Below are positions 26,303 through 34,224 of a stretch of 64,000 nt of DNA, piece after piece. Both the position numbers and the translations under genes were made by a program. Source of the stretch: Betaproteobacteria bacterium (GTDB taxonomy: Bacteria > Pseudomonadota > Gammaproteobacteria > Burkholderiales > Burkholderiaceae_C); the NCBI GenBank assembly GCA_009919175.1, contig RGCL01000001.1, positions 1 to 64,000 on the forward strand, read 5' to 3'. Every line of letters begins with the position of its first letter. Positions within the stretch are counted from its first letter, which is position 1. Under the pieces are notes generated by a model. The model had not been told where the DNA came from. It made no database searches and saw only the letters and a program-made list of their open reading frames with translations.

Positions 26303-27766
26303 TCACTCGGCAAAGGCCAGGTTCATGCCACGCTCGCGCAACTGGGCGAGCTTGTAGCGCAAGGTTCTAGGGCTGATGCCCAATTTCTTGGCCGCCTCGG
26401 TGCGATTCACGGTGGTCTGAATGGCCACCAGAATGGCCTCGTGCTCGCGCGCTTTGACGGCGTCATCGAGGTTGGCCGCTTCTATGGCTTCGGATCGTTG
26501 TGGCATGGCCAGAGTCGAAGGCTGCGCGGGGGCATGTGCGGTGGGCAAAGCAATCTGCGTGGCCTCACGCGACATTGCAAAAGACAAACTTGAATCCGAT
26601 GCGTCCACCGCCGCGCCTTCCGTACTGGCTTCGTCAAACAGCAGGTGTGCAGGCGTGATCACCGATCCGTTGCACAACACCAAGGCGCGTTGAACCACGT
26701 TTTCCAGTTCACGCACGTTGCCGGGCCATGCATAGGTTTGCAACAAGGCTTGTGCCTCTTCACTGACCTGGATGACCTGATCGGGCTGAAGCCGACGCAA
26801 AGATTGCCGCACCAAAGGCAGGATGTCACCCGGTCGCTTGGCCAGCGGCTGAATCTGCAAACGGAAGGTGGAGATGCGAAAGTACAAGTCTTCCCTGAAC
26901 TCCTTGTTGATGATCGCCTGCTTCAAGTCTTTGTTGGTGGCAGCAATCAAACGGACGTTGAGATCGATCTGGGTCTCACCACCCAGGCGCGTGAGTTTGC
27001 GCTCTTGCAGCACGCGCAGTAGCTTGGCTTGCAAGTGCATGGGCATTTCACCGAGCTCGTCGAGGAAGATGGTGCCGCCCCTGGCTTGTTCAAACAGGCC
27101 TTTGTGTTCCTTGTGGGCACCGGTGAATGCGCCCTTCTCATGGCCAAACAACATGTCTTCGATCAGGTTGTCGGGCAAGGCCGCACAGTTGAACGCCACA
27201 AACGGGCCTGCGGCTCTGGGTGAGCATTCGTGCAACACACGGGCAAGCACTTCTTTGCCAGCACCTGTGGGGCCAACGAGCAGCGCGGTGACTTCGGTCT
27301 GCGCCACGCGCTGAGCCAATGCAAACAAATGCTGGCTCACCGGATCGGCAAAGACATAGCTGGGCTTGGTGCGCTCGACTTCAGCTTGAGCCAGGGGCTC
27401 GACAGCTGCGCGCCAGCTGAGTTCGGACCATTCGTCGGTGGGCAGCACATGCAAAGCACCCAGGCGCATGGCGTCCACGGTGACTTCCATGTGGCGGCGA
27501 TCGACGCGACAGATGATGGGAGATTTATGACCCAGTTGCTGAATCAGGGTTTGGACTTCGGCCAGCAATTCCACGCTGTCACCCAAGCGGATGACCAGCA
27601 CATGGGCTTTTCTCAAAGCCATGCTGAGTTGACCCAAGGTGTCCACGGGCGTCACATGAATGCCTGCGGCCAGCAGCTGTGCTTGCGCAGTTGCGCTCAG
27701 GTCCCCAAGAGGGTCCAGCCACACGGCACGAACAATCGGAGCAGAAGAAGCGTTCACAAGAATCAA
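26303..27766 (-). CDS. sigma-54-dependent flagellar activator, FlrC/FleR type
   Basis: 487 residues. The N-terminal ~130 residues look like a receiver fold (VRAVWLDPLGDL, then AHVLVIRLGDSVELL) but lack the usual phospho-Asp context. The AAA+ domain has Walker A GPTGAGKE, GAFTGA for sigma-54 contact, and FLDELGEMP as Walker B. A Fis-type helix-turn-helix ends it (NRTEAAKKLGISPRTLRYKL), close to FlrC/FleR. No FlrB/FleS kinase gene adjoins it. TTG 27766 or GTG 27757 is the start. It is the first gene of the fliE-fliJ operon and has its own sigma-54 site, so auto-activation or control by the FleQ-like protein is likely. Confidence 0.88.
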   Translation of the reverse strand: MILVNASSAPIVRAVWLDPLGDLSATAQAQLLAAGIHVTPVDTLGQLSMALRKAHVLVIRLGDSVELLAEVQTLIQQLGHKSPIICRVDRRHMEVTVDAMRLGALHVLPTDEWSELSWRAAVEPLAQAEVERTKPSYVFADPVSQHLFALAQRVAQTEVTALLVGPTGAGKEVLARVLHECSPRAAGPFVAFNCAALPDNLIEDMLFGHEKGAFTGAHKEHKGLFEQARGGTIFLDELGEMPMHLQAKLLRVLQERKLTRLGGETQIDLNVRLIAATNKDLKQAIINKEFREDLYFRISTFRLQIQPLAKRPGDILPLVRQSLRRLQPDQVIQVSEEAQALLQTYAWPGNVRELENVVQRALVLCNGSVITPAHLLFDEASTEGAAVDASDSSLSFAMSREATQIALPTAHAPAQPSTLAMPQRSEAIEAANLDDAVKAREHEAILVAIQTTVNRTEAAKKLGISPRTLRYKLAQLRERGMNLAFAE

Positions 27767-27790
27767 CCCAAAATAAAGGTCAATCTCTTA

Positions 27791-27806
27791 TGCAATCAGC
27801 GTGCCA
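27791..27806 (-). promoter_or_regulatory. sigma-54 promoter of the FlrC-like/fliEFGHXIJ operon
   Basis: Minus strand TGGCACGCTGATTGCA, a perfect match to TGGCACG-N4-TTGCW, with correct GG-GC spacing. The predicted start of transcription is near 27780, giving a very short leader before 27766 or 27757. Confidence 0.85.
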
Positions 27807-27900
27807 ATTTCGGTATGAGTACTTTTGAAATCGGCTTTTTAAAATTTAAATATCAAAGCATTCAAGCCTGAATGAGGTGACGATTAATCGACAAAGTCCC

Positions 27901-28137
27901 TCATACCCGCCAGCCCCGCTCAGGCGACGATTCCTTGACGTTTGGCAAAGCTGCGCGCGCAGGCTGCATCTCTTTTTGCATGAAGCCCCTGCACCGATCC
28001 CCGTCTGCACGCAACACCTCGATGGAGGGCAAGACCTTGGTCTTGAACCCCATGAGTTGACAGGCGTAGGGCTTGGAAGGATCCCAGCTCACCGCAAAAA
28101 AACGGCACTGCCAGCAATTGGGAGCTTTCGTATTCAT
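27901..28137 (-). CDS. small four-cysteine protein, translationally coupled to flagellin 1
   Basis: 78 residues with C8-x2-C11, C26 and C49 (NCWQCRFFAVSW, YACQLMGF, DRCRGF), which suggests a small metal-binding or zinc-ribbon-like fold. No family name is certain. Its ATG overlaps the flagellin 1 stop as TGATG, so its translation is probably coupled to that of the 1783-residue flagellin. A role linked to flagellin (assembly, secretion or regulation) is only inferred from this arrangement. No terminator is evident after it. Confidence 0.65.
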   Translation of the reverse strand: MNTKAPNCWQCRFFAVSWDPSKPYACQLMGFKTKVLPSIEVLRADGDRCRGFMQKEMQPARAALPNVKESSPERGWRV

Positions 28138-31100
28138 CAGCCTTGCAAGAGCTTGAGCACCGACTGCTGGCTGGTATTGGCCTGAGCCAACACAGCGGTC
28201 GCAGCCTGCTGCATGATTTGCGACTTGGCCAAATCGGTGGAGGCCGCAGCGTAATCGGCATCCTGGATCTGGCTGCGCGAAGCAGACAGGTTCATGGACA
28301 CGTTGCTCAGGTTGTTGATCACATGGTCGAGTCGGTTCATCACCGCGCCCATGGTGGCGCGTGTGGAGTTGACCCGGTCCATGGTCACATCGAGCATGGA
28401 CAGCACGGAGCTAGCGCCCTCCACGGTGTTGATGCGCACCGTGCGGTTGGCCACATCCAGACCCACGTCACCCGTGATGTCGCCCGTGATGGTGCCGTCT
28501 TTACCGAAATCGGCCAGATCAATGGTGATGAGCTGGTTGGCCGATGAGCCCACCTGGAAGGCCAGGCGACCCACGCGCGGCGGATTCATGGCCTCGCTGG
28601 AACGTCCGCCAAAGATGCCTTCATGGAAGCCCAGGGCAGCAAAGTTGCCATTGGCCCCAAAACCATCATCACCCACTTTGACCGTGAAGGGCTGAGGATT
28701 GGCGGCCATCAGGCTTTCGGTGGTGGAAGGCGGTGCGCCAATGGGCTGGGGCAAGTTGGGCAACTTGGGTGCATTGGCAATCATCTGGACCGTGCCGTAG
28801 ACCGTGTCTGCGGTGGTGGTCTTGGCATTGCCATTGAGCACAGCCGTCACATTGGATGAGCCCGTGCTGTTGGGCGTGACGGTGGTGAGGTTGACCGATG
28901 TGGTGCCCGTGCTGGTCGATGCCCCAGTCAAGGTAAAGCCACTGCCTGCAACCGTAGAGCGCACCTCAAGCACGCTGCCTTTGCGGTTGACCAGCAAATT
29001 GGTCAACTCGCCCGAATCCAGCTTGGCATTGATGGCCGTCTCCAAAGCCACCGCCAAAGCGGTGCCCGTGGCTGTGCCCGATGCAGCTGATGTCACAGTC
29101 ACCCCATTGATCACCACCGAGGCGGTGTCTGCTGTGGTGAAAGCAGTGCCACCCACCTGGATGCGAGACATCTGAGCCACTTCGTCGCCCGAGCTCAAAC
29201 CAAAGTTGGCTGCACTCAGGTCTTTGACGCTGGAGTCAAACCAGACCGACAGGTTGCGGCCATCGCTGGTGAGAGAGACGCCACTGCCGTTGTCCTCTGC
29301 CGACACGCCATGCATGCCAGTCAGTGTGTTGACCGCCTGGATGACTTTCGCCTTGCGATCTGCAGCCGGTTCGTCTTGAACGAACTCGACCTTCACCTCC
29401 ACCCCATTGATGAAGAGGGATTGCATGGTGGGCCGGGTGAGAACTGGCAGGCTGGTGTCCACCAAAGTACCGCTCACCACTGCGCCATTGGCAATGGCAC
29501 GCACACCGGACTCGGCTGTGCTGGCATTGATGGCTGCCGCAATGGCGATGGCGCTGGCGCTAGGGTCACTGCTGGTGTTGAGGTTGAGGGTAGAGGTCTT
29601 GTCATCAGCCCCCGCGCTGGCTCGGATGGACACGCCATTGAGCACCAGATCGTTCGCCGAGAGGGGTTTAACCAAAGCCGGCTGGTTGGCCACCAATTCG
29701 TTGACCGTGACGGTCGCCGTGGCGGTCGCACTCTTGGCCGTGGTCAATGTGAAGCCCGTGCCCGGCGAGTTGGCCGTGAGGATCAACTCACCATTGCTGC
29801 TACCGCCCGAGGCTTTCACGCCCACGGTCGCGTCGGCGTTCACCGCAGAAATCAGGGCGTCGCGCACGGTTTGCGGTGTGGCACCTGCCGCCGCTGTGGT
29901 CTGGAACAGCTTGCCATTGATGGTCACGCTGTAGGAGTCGCCCACCGTGACCGTGTTGGCGTAAAGCACGCTCTCGACCTGAGCCGCAGAAGGCTTCACC
30001 ACGGCGCGTGCACTGGTATTGACCACCGCTTGGTTCTTGCTGTAGTCGCCCATGGCCAGGCCGGCGCGAGACGCCATGCCCGTTGAGCTGGAGGTGATCA
30101 CGATCGGCGCATCCACCTTGGACTCCAAGGAATAGGTGCCGGCCTGGACGCCTTCGCGCAAGCCAATGGCCGCGCCAAAGTCGCCGGGGTTGCCCACGGT
30201 ATCAAACTTGATTTCGATGTTGCGGCCATCCGCAGCCACGAGTTGAACGCCTTGCTGATCCGAGCCCGTATCCACTGCCTTGACACCGGTTTTCTCGGTG
30301 ATCATGTTGATGGCACGCACCACTTCTTCTCGACTCTGACGATAGTTGTTCAGCGTGGTGGTGATTTGGGGCGTGGCATAGCCATTGATATAAATGGTGC
30401 CACTCAGGCGCGCATTGTTGGTCATGGCCACACCAGACATCACGTTCTGGTTGACCTTGGCAAAGACACCGGTTCCCGGATTCACTGACTTGAACTCGGA
30501 GGTGGTCTGAACCATGATGGACATGCCCGTCGATCCAGCAAAAACTGTTGCTGGGGGAGCATTGCCTTCCTTGGTCCCATAAGTGATGCTCAAAGAGGCA
30601 TTGCCAGGGGTGTAGGTGACTGAGCGGCCACTGCCAGGACCGAATGTGGCACTGTTTTTCAAGGCCGCAGCCACTTTGGCCGCCACTTGCTGCGGCGAAG
30701 TATCCGATGCAGAAAGGCTGACTGAAACGCCAGAGACGGTGATGTTGCCCTGGTTGGGTGTGCCGCTGAAGACCAGCGTCTGGACTTCACCCGCAGGCTG
30801 ACCCGTGGGTGCGGCAGAACGGTTGATGGCCGCTGCCTTGGCAATGGCTGAACCTGCTGCGTTATTGACTGGCGAGAACGGATCATCGGCGGCCGAAGAG
30901 GCACCAATCACCACCCCATTGATGATGAGGTCGCCCGCCTGCATGGCGGGAATTGCACCTTTGACCGAGACCTGCAGGCTCAGTGCGCGAGCCAGCATGG
31001 CGGGCTCGGCACCGTCTGGACCTTTGAAGGTGTAGGTGAGGTCATCCGTGATGACCCGCGAATTCGCTGCCGTGTCTTTGATGAACGAGATGGACGAAGC

Positions 31101-33488
31101 TGGCGCACCGTGCACGGTGGTGACCACCGGTGCATTGCCCGAGCTGCTCACCTCGATGTCGGCGACGTTGATGCTGCTGGTCGTGCTGGTGAACACCACC
31201 TGGTTGGTGGCGGCATCTACGGCCGAGGCATAGCCCAGCAAACGGCCAGACCAGGTCACGTTGGTGCTGTTGGTGCCTGCCACGGCGCCCTCTGACAGCC
31301 CGTCCACGCCCTGGGTGATGGTGCCCACCGTGGCGCCACCGCTTGCAGCCAGGTTGGTCACATTCCCCGGCGCTGAGGCCTTGAAGTTGACCACTGCACC
31401 ACTTGCAGCACCGGTATCGAAACCAGTGAACGTGCCACTGTAGGTACCGTAAGCCAATGCGCGGTCGGTGTTGAGGTCAGCGGCTTTGTCGCCTGCTTTG
31501 AGGTCGGCAAAGGCGGCAGCGATGTTGGCTGCTGAGGTGCCTGCATTGGCCGTGAACGTGAGCCCACCAAAGGTGACGGGCGTCGCTGCGCCACCGGCGG
31601 CGGCAAATGTGACATCGGCGGTTTCGCGAACGCCACCAAATTTGGCAGCGACTTCAGCTGCGGTCAGATTGGCGTTCGCCGTCATGGTCAAACCGGCCAC
31701 GGTGAGTGTTTCGCCTGCATTCATCGCTCTGAATGTGACGGTTGAATTTTCGGTTTTGGCCGTGGTGTTGAGCACCCCGGTCATGGGGTATTCATTGCCC
31801 AATTCATCGGTGAAGGTGGCGTTGAAAGTACCGCCATCTGCTGTGGTGGCGGGGATGTCAATGGCCATGGCACCGCTGCGGGTGAACGAGCCGTTGGCCA
31901 GGAAACGTTCCGTGGTGTCCAGAATGGCTTCTTGTGTGGTCTTGACATAGGGCTTGGGAGCAGACACGCCAATGCCCGTGAGATCAATGGCCGTGTTGTC
32001 CACATCGCCGTCCGCTGCCGCATAGGCAATCGTGATGACGTTGCCGGACACGGTCACTTGCCGACCCGTACCCGGGCCAAACAGGTTGCCATTGGTCAAT
32101 TCGGATTGGATGCGCTGCGCCACGGTGGCCGCAGACACCACGTCCGAGCTGTTGCTGAAAGTGATGGATTGCCCACCCACCTGGATGGTGCCCACCTGGA
32201 ATGCGCTCACGCCAGCGGTGTTGCCGACCGTGACGATTTTGGGCGCAGCAGTTGCAGGCGCTGCAAAGGCCGTGCTCACGGCGAGGTCGGTCACGTTGCC
32301 GGTGAGCTCGGTGCTGGTGTAGGTGAGCTTGCCGGCTGCGGCTGCGCCTGTATCAAAAGCGCCCAGGGTGCCTGAAAAAGTGCCATTGGCCACCGCATTA
32401 CCCGTGGTTGCCCCTGACTTCAGGTTTTGGAAGGCCAAAGCCACATTGGCGGCGGTGATGGCACCCGATGCAGTGAGGGTCAAGCCGCCCACCGTGACCG
32501 ATTGACCATTGGCCAGTGCACCAAACGTGACTTCGGAAGATTCAGGCGTGGTGGTCGTGCCTTGGCTATGCACCACCTGGATGGCCGTGGCAATGCTGGT
32601 GCTCACGGTCATGGCGTTCACGTTCTGGCTGGCTTGCGAGCTGGTGAACTCCAATTGATTGTTGCTGGCACCCGAGACGGCTGCAGCGCCGCTGAATCCT
32701 GTGAGTGTGCCCGTGAGCGTACCCACGTTGGTGGTATTAGTGGCAGCGTCTTTGACGATTGCGCCGGCATAGGTCGTGCCCTCTGCCATGCTCTTGAATG
32801 CGGTGGCGACATCGGTGGCGGTCATGCCTGCAACTGCGGTAGCCGTCAAGGTCATGCCCGCCACAGTGAAGGTCTCACCCGTGGCCAATGCGGGGAAGGT
32901 CACCGTATTGGTTTCGGTGATGCCCGCATCGGGAATGGTGATGGTTTGCACTTCGCCCGCGTTGTCACCGCCCAGGTTGCGAACCGTGGTGGGGCTGATG
33001 AGCACCTGACCCAACTGGTTTTCTGAGGTGACCTTGTAAACCGGCATCTCACCCACTTGCTGACCGGCCGAACCGTTGAGCACGGGAAAGCCGTTCCATT
33101 CGGTGGTATCGGCAATGCGCACGATTTCTTGCTTGAGTTGCTGGAACTCCAGGTCCAGATCCGCACGCTGCGGGTCGGCGTTGGTTCCGTTGACCGCTTG
33201 CACCGCCAATTCACGCATGCGCTGTAACATGTCGGTGATTTCCTGCGTGGCGCCTTCAGCCGTTTGAATCAGGCTGATGGCATCCCCCGCATTCCTCACG
33301 GCCATGTTCAGGCTTCTGATCTGGCTCGTCATGCGCGTGGCGATGGCAATGCCGGCGGCGTCGTCTCGGGCCGAGTTGATGCGCTTGCCCGTTGAGAGCT
33401 GCTGCATCGCCGTGGCGAGACTGCCTTCCGTATTTTTCAATGCCAGCTGCGAAAACAGCGACTTGACGTTGGTGTTGATGATGGCCAT
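28137..33488 (-). CDS. fliC: giant flagellin (1783 residues)
   Basis: Typical flagellins have 270-600 residues. The ends are standard: MAIINTNVKSLFSQLALKNT...QLSTGKRINSARDDAAG at the N-terminus (D0/D1), and MNRLDHVINNLSNVSMNLSASRSQIQDADYA...QQSVLKLLQG at the C-terminus. About 1500 residues between them are surface-domain inserts rich in Ala, Thr, Gly and Val. These include repeated module A (near residues 195-298, 318-405, 582-617, 624-715, 742-782), module B (432-500, 902-976), and several flagellin hook-IN motifs (DLIINGVVIG, DLVLNGVSIR). AGGAG precedes the ATG, and a sigma-54 promoter lies 47 bases upstream. It would build an unusually thick or decorated filament and is the likely FliB substrate. 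The frame is intact throughout. Confidence 0.95.
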   Translation of the reverse strand: MAIINTNVKSLFSQLALKNTEGSLATAMQQLSTGKRINSARDDAAGIAIATRMTSQIRSLNMAVRNAGDAISLIQTAEGATQEITDMLQRMRELAVQAVNGTNADPQRADLDLEFQQLKQEIVRIADTTEWNGFPVLNGSAGQQVGEMPVYKVTSENQLGQVLISPTTVRNLGGDNAGEVQTITIPDAGITETNTVTFPALATGETFTVAGMTLTATAVAGMTATDVATAFKSMAEGTTYAGAIVKDAATNTTNVGTLTGTLTGFSGAAAVSGASNNQLEFTSSQASQNVNAMTVSTSIATAIQVVHSQGTTTTPESSEVTFGALANGQSVTVGGLTLTASGAITAANVALAFQNLKSGATTGNAVANGTFSGTLGAFDTGAAAAGKLTYTSTELTGNVTDLAVSTAFAAPATAAPKIVTVGNTAGVSAFQVGTIQVGGQSITFSNSSDVVSAATVAQRIQSELTNGNLFGPGTGRQVTVSGNVITIAYAAADGDVDNTAIDLTGIGVSAPKPYVKTTQEAILDTTERFLANGSFTRSGAMAIDIPATTADGGTFNATFTDELGNEYPMTGVLNTTAKTENSTVTFRAMNAGETLTVAGLTMTANANLTAAEVAAKFGGVRETADVTFAAAGGAATPVTFGGLTFTANAGTSAANIAAAFADLKAGDKAADLNTDRALAYGTYSGTFTGFDTGAASGAVVNFKASAPGNVTNLAASGGATVGTITQGVDGLSEGAVAGTNSTNVTWSGRLLGYASAVDAATNQVVFTSTTSSINVADIEVSSSGNAPVVTTVHGAPASSISFIKDTAANSRVITDDLTYTFKGPDGAEPAMLARALSLQVSVKGAIPAMQAGDLIINGVVIGASSAADDPFSPVNNAAGSAIAKAAAINRSAAPTGQPAGEVQTLVFSGTPNQGNITVSGVSVSLSASDTSPQQVAAKVAAALKNSATFGPGSGRSVTYTPGNASLSITYGTKEGNAPPATVFAGSTGMSIMVQTTSEFKSVNPGTGVFAKVNQNVMSGVAMTNNARLSGTIYINGYATPQITTTLNNYRQSREEVVRAINMITEKTGVKAVDTGSDQQGVQLVAADGRNIEIKFDTVGNPGDFGAAIGLREGVQAGTYSLESKVDAPIVITSSSTGMASRAGLAMGDYSKNQAVVNTSARAVVKPSAAQVESVLYANTVTVGDSYSVTINGKLFQTTAAAGATPQTVRDALISAVNADATVGVKASGGSSNGELILTANSPGTGFTLTTAKSATATATVTVNELVANQPALVKPLSANDLVLNGVSIRASAGADDKTSTLNLNTSSDPSASAIAIAAAINASTAESGVRAIANGAVVSGTLVDTSLPVLTRPTMQSLFINGVEVKVEFVQDEPAADRKAKVIQAVNTLTGMHGVSAEDNGSGVSLTSDGRNLSVWFDSSVKDLSAANFGLSSGDEVAQMSRIQVGGTAFTTADTASVVINGVTVTSAASGTATGTALAVALETAINAKLDSGELTNLLVNRKGSVLEVRSTVAGSGFTLTGASTSTGTTSVNLTTVTPNSTGSSNVTAVLNGNAKTTTADTVYGTVQMIANAPKLPNLPQPIGAPPSTTESLMAANPQPFTVKVGDDGFGANGNFAALGFHEGIFGGRSSEAMNPPRVGRLAFQVGSSANQLITIDLADFGKDGTITGDITGDVGLDVANRTVRINTVEGASSVLSMLDVTMDRVNSTRATMGAVMNRLDHVINNLSNVSMNLSASRSQIQDADYAAASTDLAKSQIMQQAATAVLAQANTSQQSVLKLLQG
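30561..30785 (-). repeat. module B, copy 2 in flagellin 1
   Basis: Residues ~902-976. It starts GEVQTLVFSG, then GNITVSGVSVSLSASDT, VAAKVAAAL, GPGSGRSVTY. It aligns closely with FliD residues ~210-285 and with copy 1 in the same flagellin. Confidence 0.75.
31344..31619 (-). repeat. module A, third full copy in flagellin 1
   Basis: Residues ~624-715: ADVTFAAAGG, PVTFGGLTFTANAG, AANIAAAFADLKAGD, YGTYSGTFTGFDTGAA, APGNVTNLAAS. A partial copy (first half, ~582-617) lies immediately before it, and a second-half fragment (~742-782) follows. Confidence 0.75.
31989..32195 (-). repeat. module B, copy 1 in flagellin 1
   Basis: Residues ~432-500: VGTIQVGGQSITFSNSSD, AATVAQRIQSEL, FGPGTGRQVTVSGNVITIAY, AADGD. 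It has the same order of elements as copy 2 and as the FliD segment. Confidence 0.65.
32274..32537 (-). repeat. module A, second copy in flagellin 1
   Basis: Residues ~318-405: SEVTFGALANGQSVTVGGL, TLTASGAITAANVALAFQNL, GTFSGTLGAFDTGAA, TYTSTELTGNVTDLAVS. It is the clearest copy of the shared module. Confidence 0.8.
32595..32906 (-). repeat. module A, first copy in flagellin 1
   Basis: Residues ~195-298: TVTFPALATGETFTVAGM, TLTATAVAGMTATDVATAF, GTLTGTLTGFSGAAA, LEFTSSQASQNVNAMTVS. It is slightly longer than the other copies because of a Thr/Asn-rich loop. Confidence 0.75.
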
Positions 33489-33534
33489 TGGTGTTCTCCT
33501 GACACTCAGGGTGTATGGTTATCGAGCAAGACTA

Positions 33535-33550
33535 AGCAGGATGTGTGCCA
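33535..33550 (-). promoter_or_regulatory. sigma-54 promoter of flagellin 1
   Basis: Minus strand TGGCACACATCCTGCT: an exact -24 TGGCAC and a -12 CTGC with correct spacing. The predicted transcription start is near 33524, about 36 bases before the ATG at 33488. The rest of the 199-base gap (33489-33687) shows no gene. Confidence 0.75.
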
Positions 33551-33687
33551 GCTTTATCTCGTCGATGGCGATGGTTTGGAATGAAAAGGTATTCATCGCG
33601 GTTTTCCCTGAGGTGGCTTGCATGTTTGGATTTCCGTCACAGGGGCAAGGGTTTGCCGTTTGCCGCTGGGTGGACATTCCTTGCCGC

Positions 33688-34152
33688 TCACTGCGGCAGG
33701 GTGCCTGCCTCAGCAAAAGGACCCATGCTTTCCAGCGCCAATTTCTCGGCGACCAGTTCAAGCTGATTGGGGTGAATGGCCAAGCCTTCATGGGCCACAG
33801 CCAGGGCTTTGGCGTGATCAAAGTTGCAGCGCAAGGCGCGCACCAGCATCACAAAGGTGAACAAGGGCGTCTGAGCACCTTGTTGCTCGCGCAACTGGGT
33901 CAACAGTTCCACGGCAACCGGCCAGTCCTGACGCATCAGGGCCAACAGGCCGGCAATGGCCAGGATGTCCTCGCTCTCGGGGTAAATGGCCAGACCGGCA
34001 TCGCCCAGGGCATAGGCCAGATCAATCTGATCGGTGGACACCAGCGATTGAATGGTTTCGCGGATCTCAGCAGGGGAATAGCGCTTGACCCACTGGACTT
34101 CAAAGTGGGCATCGCGAACGCTGTGATTCATCAGTTCTTGGAACAAAGACAT
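33688..34152 (-). CDS. helical-repeat (TPR-like) protein between the flagellin 1 and fliB genes
   Basis: 154 residues, soluble, all-helical, with TPR-like pairs such as IDLAYALGDAGLAIYPESED, WPVAVELLTQLREQQG and AKALAVAHEGLAIHPNQLEL (the A-x-x-h-h-x-x-G-L-A-I-x-P spacing). The start at 34152 has AAGGAGC upstream. It has its own sigma-54 site, so it is expressed with the flagellar genes. A flagellin-handling role (chaperone, export or modification partner) is plausible by position. No fliS is present nearby. The family is not recognised. Confidence 0.75.
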   Translation of the reverse strand: MSLFQELMNHSVRDAHFEVQWVKRYSPAEIRETIQSLVSTDQIDLAYALGDAGLAIYPESEDILAIAGLLALMRQDWPVAVELLTQLREQQGAQTPLFTFVMLVRALRCNFDHAKALAVAHEGLAIHPNQLELVAEKLALESMGPFAEAGTLPQ

Positions 34153-34183
34153 GGGGGGCTCCTTCAGGTTTGTTTCTGTACTA

Positions 34184-34199
34184 AGCAATTTTTTTGCCA
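34184..34199 (-). promoter_or_regulatory. sigma-54 promoter of the helical-repeat gene
   Basis: Minus strand TGGCAAAAAAATTGCT: GG and GC are correctly spaced, and the -12 TTGCT is perfect. It lies in the 72-base gap after fliB, with the predicted transcription start near 34173. Confidence 0.7.
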
Positions 34200-34224
34200 G
34201 GTGGTGGTTGTCGAGTGAACAACC

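Noticed and set aside
27859..27874. Palindrome CATTCAAGCCTGAATG between the four-Cys gene and the FlrC-like gene
   Set aside because: Short stem, no T tract; could be an operator but nothing else supports it.
29310..30086. Long plus-strand open frames opposite the flagellins, ispH and flgE
   Set aside because: They are antisense frames of high-GC coding DNA without start signals or recognisable domains; the minus-strand proteins are clear.
28137..33488. Repetitive DNA in flagellin 1 as a CRISPR or simple tandem repeat
   Set aside because: The repeats are diverged protein modules in one open frame with different lengths; no short identical repeats with unique spacers exist anywhere in the window.
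33682..33698. Hairpin TGCCGC/GCGGCA at the end of the helical-repeat gene
   Set aside because: It overlaps the stop codon and has no T run, so it is not a convincing rho-independent terminator.
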